DNA from: JADJLQ01 sp038251405
GTDB lineage: Bacteria > Bacteroidota > Bacteroidia > Chitinophagales > Saprospiraceae
DNA length: 64,000 nt
Direction of reading: 5' to 3'
Assembly (NCBI GenBank): GCA_038251405.1
Contig: JBBSBH010000001.1
Coordinates: 186,001-250,000 of the forward strand
The position numbers and the translations under genes were made by a program. Within the stretch, counting starts at the first letter, position 1. Each line of letters opens with the position of its first letter. Shown here one piece after another: positions 61,547 to 64,000 of the stretch. The notes below the pieces were generated by a model, which had not been told where the DNA came from, searched no databases, and saw only the letters and a program-made list of their open reading frames with translations.

Positions 61547-63795
61547 CTTATTAAAGTTACGGAACCTTTGACCACTTTGGTTGCCTGATCCACCAAAGAA
61601 AATTTAATTTGATACACGTATACCCCTATTGGTAATGATTGTGATGATTGGTTGCGTCCTTCCCATCCAATGTCCGGATCTAAGCTGATAAAGACCAAAT
61701 CACCCCATCTATTAAAAATAGACAGTTCGTAATTTGAGAGATTTAAAAGCCCTGATGGACTGAATACATCGTTCACTCCATCTCCGTTAGGGGTGAATAC
61801 ATTGGGCACAAAAACATCACTTAAGTCACCCACCATTATGATTTGGCTTGTGCTATCCCGGCAGCCTAAAATATTAGTGACTACCAATTTGACAATAAAT
61901 TTACCGGGTCTTGTATAAGTATGATTGGTGTTTTGTAATGAAGAAAATATATTGTCCCCAAAATCCCATTTGTATTCATCTGCTTTTTGAGAAGTATTGA
62001 TTAATTCCAGCAATGGGTTTCTGATTGTTAAATTATTATCGACCACACTAAAATTGGCAATTGGCTTTTCGACACCAGAAAAATTTTGAGTAAAATTAAT
62101 CACCGATTTGCAACCAGAAGGGGATGAAACAGTCAGACTTACTGTAAAGTTTCCTGGTCCTGTGACGGGTACTGAAGGTGTTGGCCCACTAAATTTTCTA
62201 CCATCACTCAAAACCCAGGCATAAGTATAACTGGAATCTGCCAATTCATTCAGCGCAAGTTTAAAATTGCCCGGGTAACATAAAATAGAGTCTAAAAACT
62301 TTAGGGTCGGGTTGGTAGGGGTAGGAAAAAGCCTTATTGCTTTGGTGATATCAATCGTGCATTGTGAGGCATTTGACCCTATCACATGCAATTGGTACAC
62401 ACCCGGTTTGGAGTAAGTGTGTGAGAATTTTAATTTTGGCAACGACTCCTCGGTGATCCCGTCGCCATAGTCAATCTTATAAAATATGGGAGCATCAGCT
62501 CTTATAGGAGTGGAAAATTCTATGGGGTTGAGAGAGCAGGAATCATATATCGGGTTTAAGTCAAAAAATGGTTTGCTACCGTTGGTGATTTGAATATTAA
62601 GTGAATCAGAGCAATTGTTCCCTCTATTAATGATTAATTTACCCAGGTAGGTTCCGGTATCGTTTAATATTTTTGAAAAATGAAATGCAGAATCAGTAAT
62701 TTTTAATCCTTTAGGGCTATTAAATTCCCAATAGACTTTTTTGATATAGCTGGTATCCATGCTTTCATTGATAATTTTAAAAGGTGCTGCAGGATCGCAA
62801 TTAGAAACGATAGCTAATCCATTTTGAATTGATATTGCTTTAATAGCGGCTTTAATAGTGATATTGCATTGCGCAAAATTGATTTGTATATCTCTTCGCT
62901 GTACAGACATTAATAAACCACCCCGATATTCTTTTACACAAACTCCAAAAATATATTGGCCCAACATGGATGGCCGGGCCTTCAGTACCCCATCAACTAA
63001 AGTTATAGGCACCGAAGAAGGAAAAGGGCTGAGCGCAGTATATACTCCGGTGGAATATTTTATTTCTTCCAATGGAGGTACACAGGTAGCTGGATTGGGA
63101 GAGATGCCTAAGCATTCTTGCGGATTCCCGCCCACACCGCTCATTCCTCTGGGACCTCCGCCAGAAAGCGGCGAACAGAGTTCATAAGTAATCATATCAT
63201 TTTCACTGTCTATGCCTTTAAGATCCATTACTAAATCTTCATTTACGCAGGCTATCAATTGAGGCGTCTTATCAAACTTTGGACTGGAATTGCAAGGCCG
63301 CTGTGATTCCGGAGTAAGTTCCATCATTATGGTGCTGCCTGTTCTTCCCGGATCAAGAATGTTCGATATCGTCATATTTCTACAACATCTTTGATAAGCT
63401 ATGAGATAGTTTTCACTTATTATGGGTAGATCATCTACTCTGAAAGTATAGGTAGCCACGCCTACGCAAATATTATTTAATAAAGTAGCGCAAGAGCCAT
63501 TAAAATTAGCTGTCTCAGGATTAGAACTCAAAAACGCATTCTCCTTGCGATCATATTGGTAATTGCCAGGGGTGCCCTTGTATATGCCGATCTCGACACT
63601 ATTTTCAAAATTCATAACAATATTGCAATCCGTAAACAATCTAAGTGTAAACTCGTAGGTATTTGTATTTGGAGCACTACCTTTGCCTACACATTGATAA
63701 TACATTACTCCGCTGACAATATGTTCGGCTGAGAGTATGTTATTAAAAATGATCGTAGAAAAAAGTATTAAGAAATATTTAAATCTTTTTTTCAA
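61543..63795 (-). CDS. T9SS type B PKD-domain surface protein, paralogue 1 of 3 (divergent)
   Basis: This is a 750-residue protein and the first gene of the three-gene operon. Signal peptide (FLILFSTIIFNNILSA), then EHIVSGVMYYQCVGKGS, LFTDCNIVMNFENSV, AYQRCCRNMTISNILDPG and CSPLSGGGPRGMSG show the same N-terminal module. The PKD part is more degenerate (FYKIDYGDGITEESLPKLKF, YKWDFGDNIFSSLQNTNHTY). The type B sorting domain has VPNVFTPNGDGVNDVFSPSG and YNRWGDLVFI and ends KGSVTLIR. It is clearly older or faster evolving than the other two. Surface display by T9SS is expected. Confidence 0.88.
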   Translation of the reverse strand: MKKRFKYFLILFSTIIFNNILSAEHIVSGVMYYQCVGKGSAPNTNTYEFTLRLFTDCNIVMNFENSVEIGIYKGTPGNYQYDRKENAFLSSNPETANFNGSCATLLNNICVGVATYTFRVDDLPIISENYLIAYQRCCRNMTISNILDPGRTGSTIMMELTPESQRPCNSSPKFDKTPQLIACVNEDLVMDLKGIDSENDMITYELCSPLSGGGPRGMSGVGGNPQECLGISPNPATCVPPLEEIKYSTGVYTALSPFPSSVPITLVDGVLKARPSMLGQYIFGVCVKEYRGGLLMSVQRRDIQINFAQCNITIKAAIKAISIQNGLAIVSNCDPAAPFKIINESMDTSYIKKVYWEFNSPKGLKITDSAFHFSKILNDTGTYLGKLIINRGNNCSDSLNIQITNGSKPFFDLNPIYDSCSLNPIEFSTPIRADAPIFYKIDYGDGITEESLPKLKFSHTYSKPGVYQLHVIGSNASQCTIDITKAIRLFPTPTNPTLKFLDSILCYPGNFKLALNELADSSYTYAWVLSDGRKFSGPTPSVPVTGPGNFTVSLTVSSPSGCKSVINFTQNFSGVEKPIANFSVVDNNLTIRNPLLELINTSQKADEYKWDFGDNIFSSLQNTNHTYTRPGKFIVKLVVTNILGCRDSTSQIIMVGDLSDVFVPNVFTPNGDGVNDVFSPSGLLNLSNYELSIFNRWGDLVFISLDPDIGWEGRNQSSQSLPIGVYVYQIKFSLVDQATKVVKGSVTLIR

Positions 63796-63872
63796 TTGGT
63801 ACTTTAGTGAATGTGTAATATTTAGAACTGCAAATTAGTTTATTTTATTATTTTTTGAAGATTGTGAATAGA

Positions 63873-64000
63873 ATGAATTGGAAGGAAGAATTTAAAGCTG
63901 CAACTGATATACTCATTAAAGGGGGAGTGATCTTGTATCCCACAGATACTATTTGGGGTATGGGTTGTGATATATTCAGTAAGAGAGCTATGGAGAAAAT
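63873..64000 (+). CDS. L-threonylcarbamoyladenylate synthase (TsaC/Sua5), 5' part
   Basis: The last 128 bases encode the first 42 residues of a YrdC/Sua5-family protein. They contain ATDILIKGGVILYPTDTIWG followed by MGCDIFSKRAM, the conserved nucleotide/threonine-binding N-terminus. The enzyme makes threonylcarbamoyl-AMP for t6A modification at position 37 of ANN-decoding tRNAs. ATG 63873 is the first in frame; a GTG stands nine bases before it. The gene continues beyond the window. Confidence 0.85.
   Translation, partial: MNWKEEFKAATDILIKGGVILYPTDTIWGMGCDIFSKRAMEK

Overview
The window looks like a chromosomal segment of a member of the Bacteroidota, probably from the Saprospiria / Saprospiraceae group. 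The DNA is AT-rich. Secreted proteins end in type IX secretion system (T9SS) sorting domains of both type A and type B. Several genes carry the Bacteroidota promoter box TAnnTTTG instead of a classical -10. The large Cys/Trp-rich surface proteins, and the roughly 110-residue repeat that ends in S-x-C-F-x-I-S-x-N, are of a style I associate with Saprospiraceae. The genus cannot be given from sequence reading alone.

Layout. 1-8.8 kb: small housekeeping and envelope genes (truncated secreted protein, queG, aldo/keto reductase, small beta-barrel, THUMP methyltransferase, TPR lipoprotein, tRNA-Arg, esterase, orphan tandem ABC ATPase). 9-15 kb: glutamate synthase operon gltB-gltD. 15-19 kb: conserved unknown, amino-acid permease, proC. 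19-24 kb: GH13 glucosidase, yidD, DUF6702, HupE-like protein and ahcY, then a decayed GIY-YIG nuclease gene and two tRNA-Leu genes. 24.2-31.4 kb is looser, with gene-poor gaps, a lipoprotein, a 14-blade propeller histidine kinase with its NarL-type regulator, and a DUF547 lipoprotein. 31.5-34 kb: DNA ligase D. 34-39 kb: a 1685-residue T9SS protein with dockerin-like and cohesin-like parts. 39-49 kb: phosphodiesterase, two-subunit molybdenum hydroxylase, tilS, topA and small envelope proteins. 49.5-56.4 kb: two tandem T9SS type A proteins built of 10 and 8 copies of one repeat. 56.4-63.8 kb: rplS, then an operon of three paralogous T9SS type B PKD proteins. The window ends in the start of a tsaC/sua5 gene.

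How it fits together. Core metabolism (GOGAT, ProC, AhcY), translation (QueG, TilS, L19, TsaC, tRNAs, rRNA/tRNA methylase) and DNA maintenance (TopA, LigD) are interleaved with about 19 kb of very large exported proteins that depend on a T9SS encoded elsewhere. The sensory pair at 25.9-30.1 kb is a non-hybrid version of the propeller sensors many Bacteroidota use for nutrient sensing.

The least ordinary observations are: hairpin elements inserted in frame into the propeller kinase gene; the GIY-YIG remnant beside the tRNA-Leu genes; the two-gene array of an apparently lineage-specific repeat; the tandem triplication of PKD type B proteins; the POL-PE-LIG domain order of LigD without a nearby ku; and a dockerin-like plus cohesin-like pair inside one exported polypeptide. 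I did not see CRISPR arrays, intact insertion sequences, prophage genes or a recognisable defence island.
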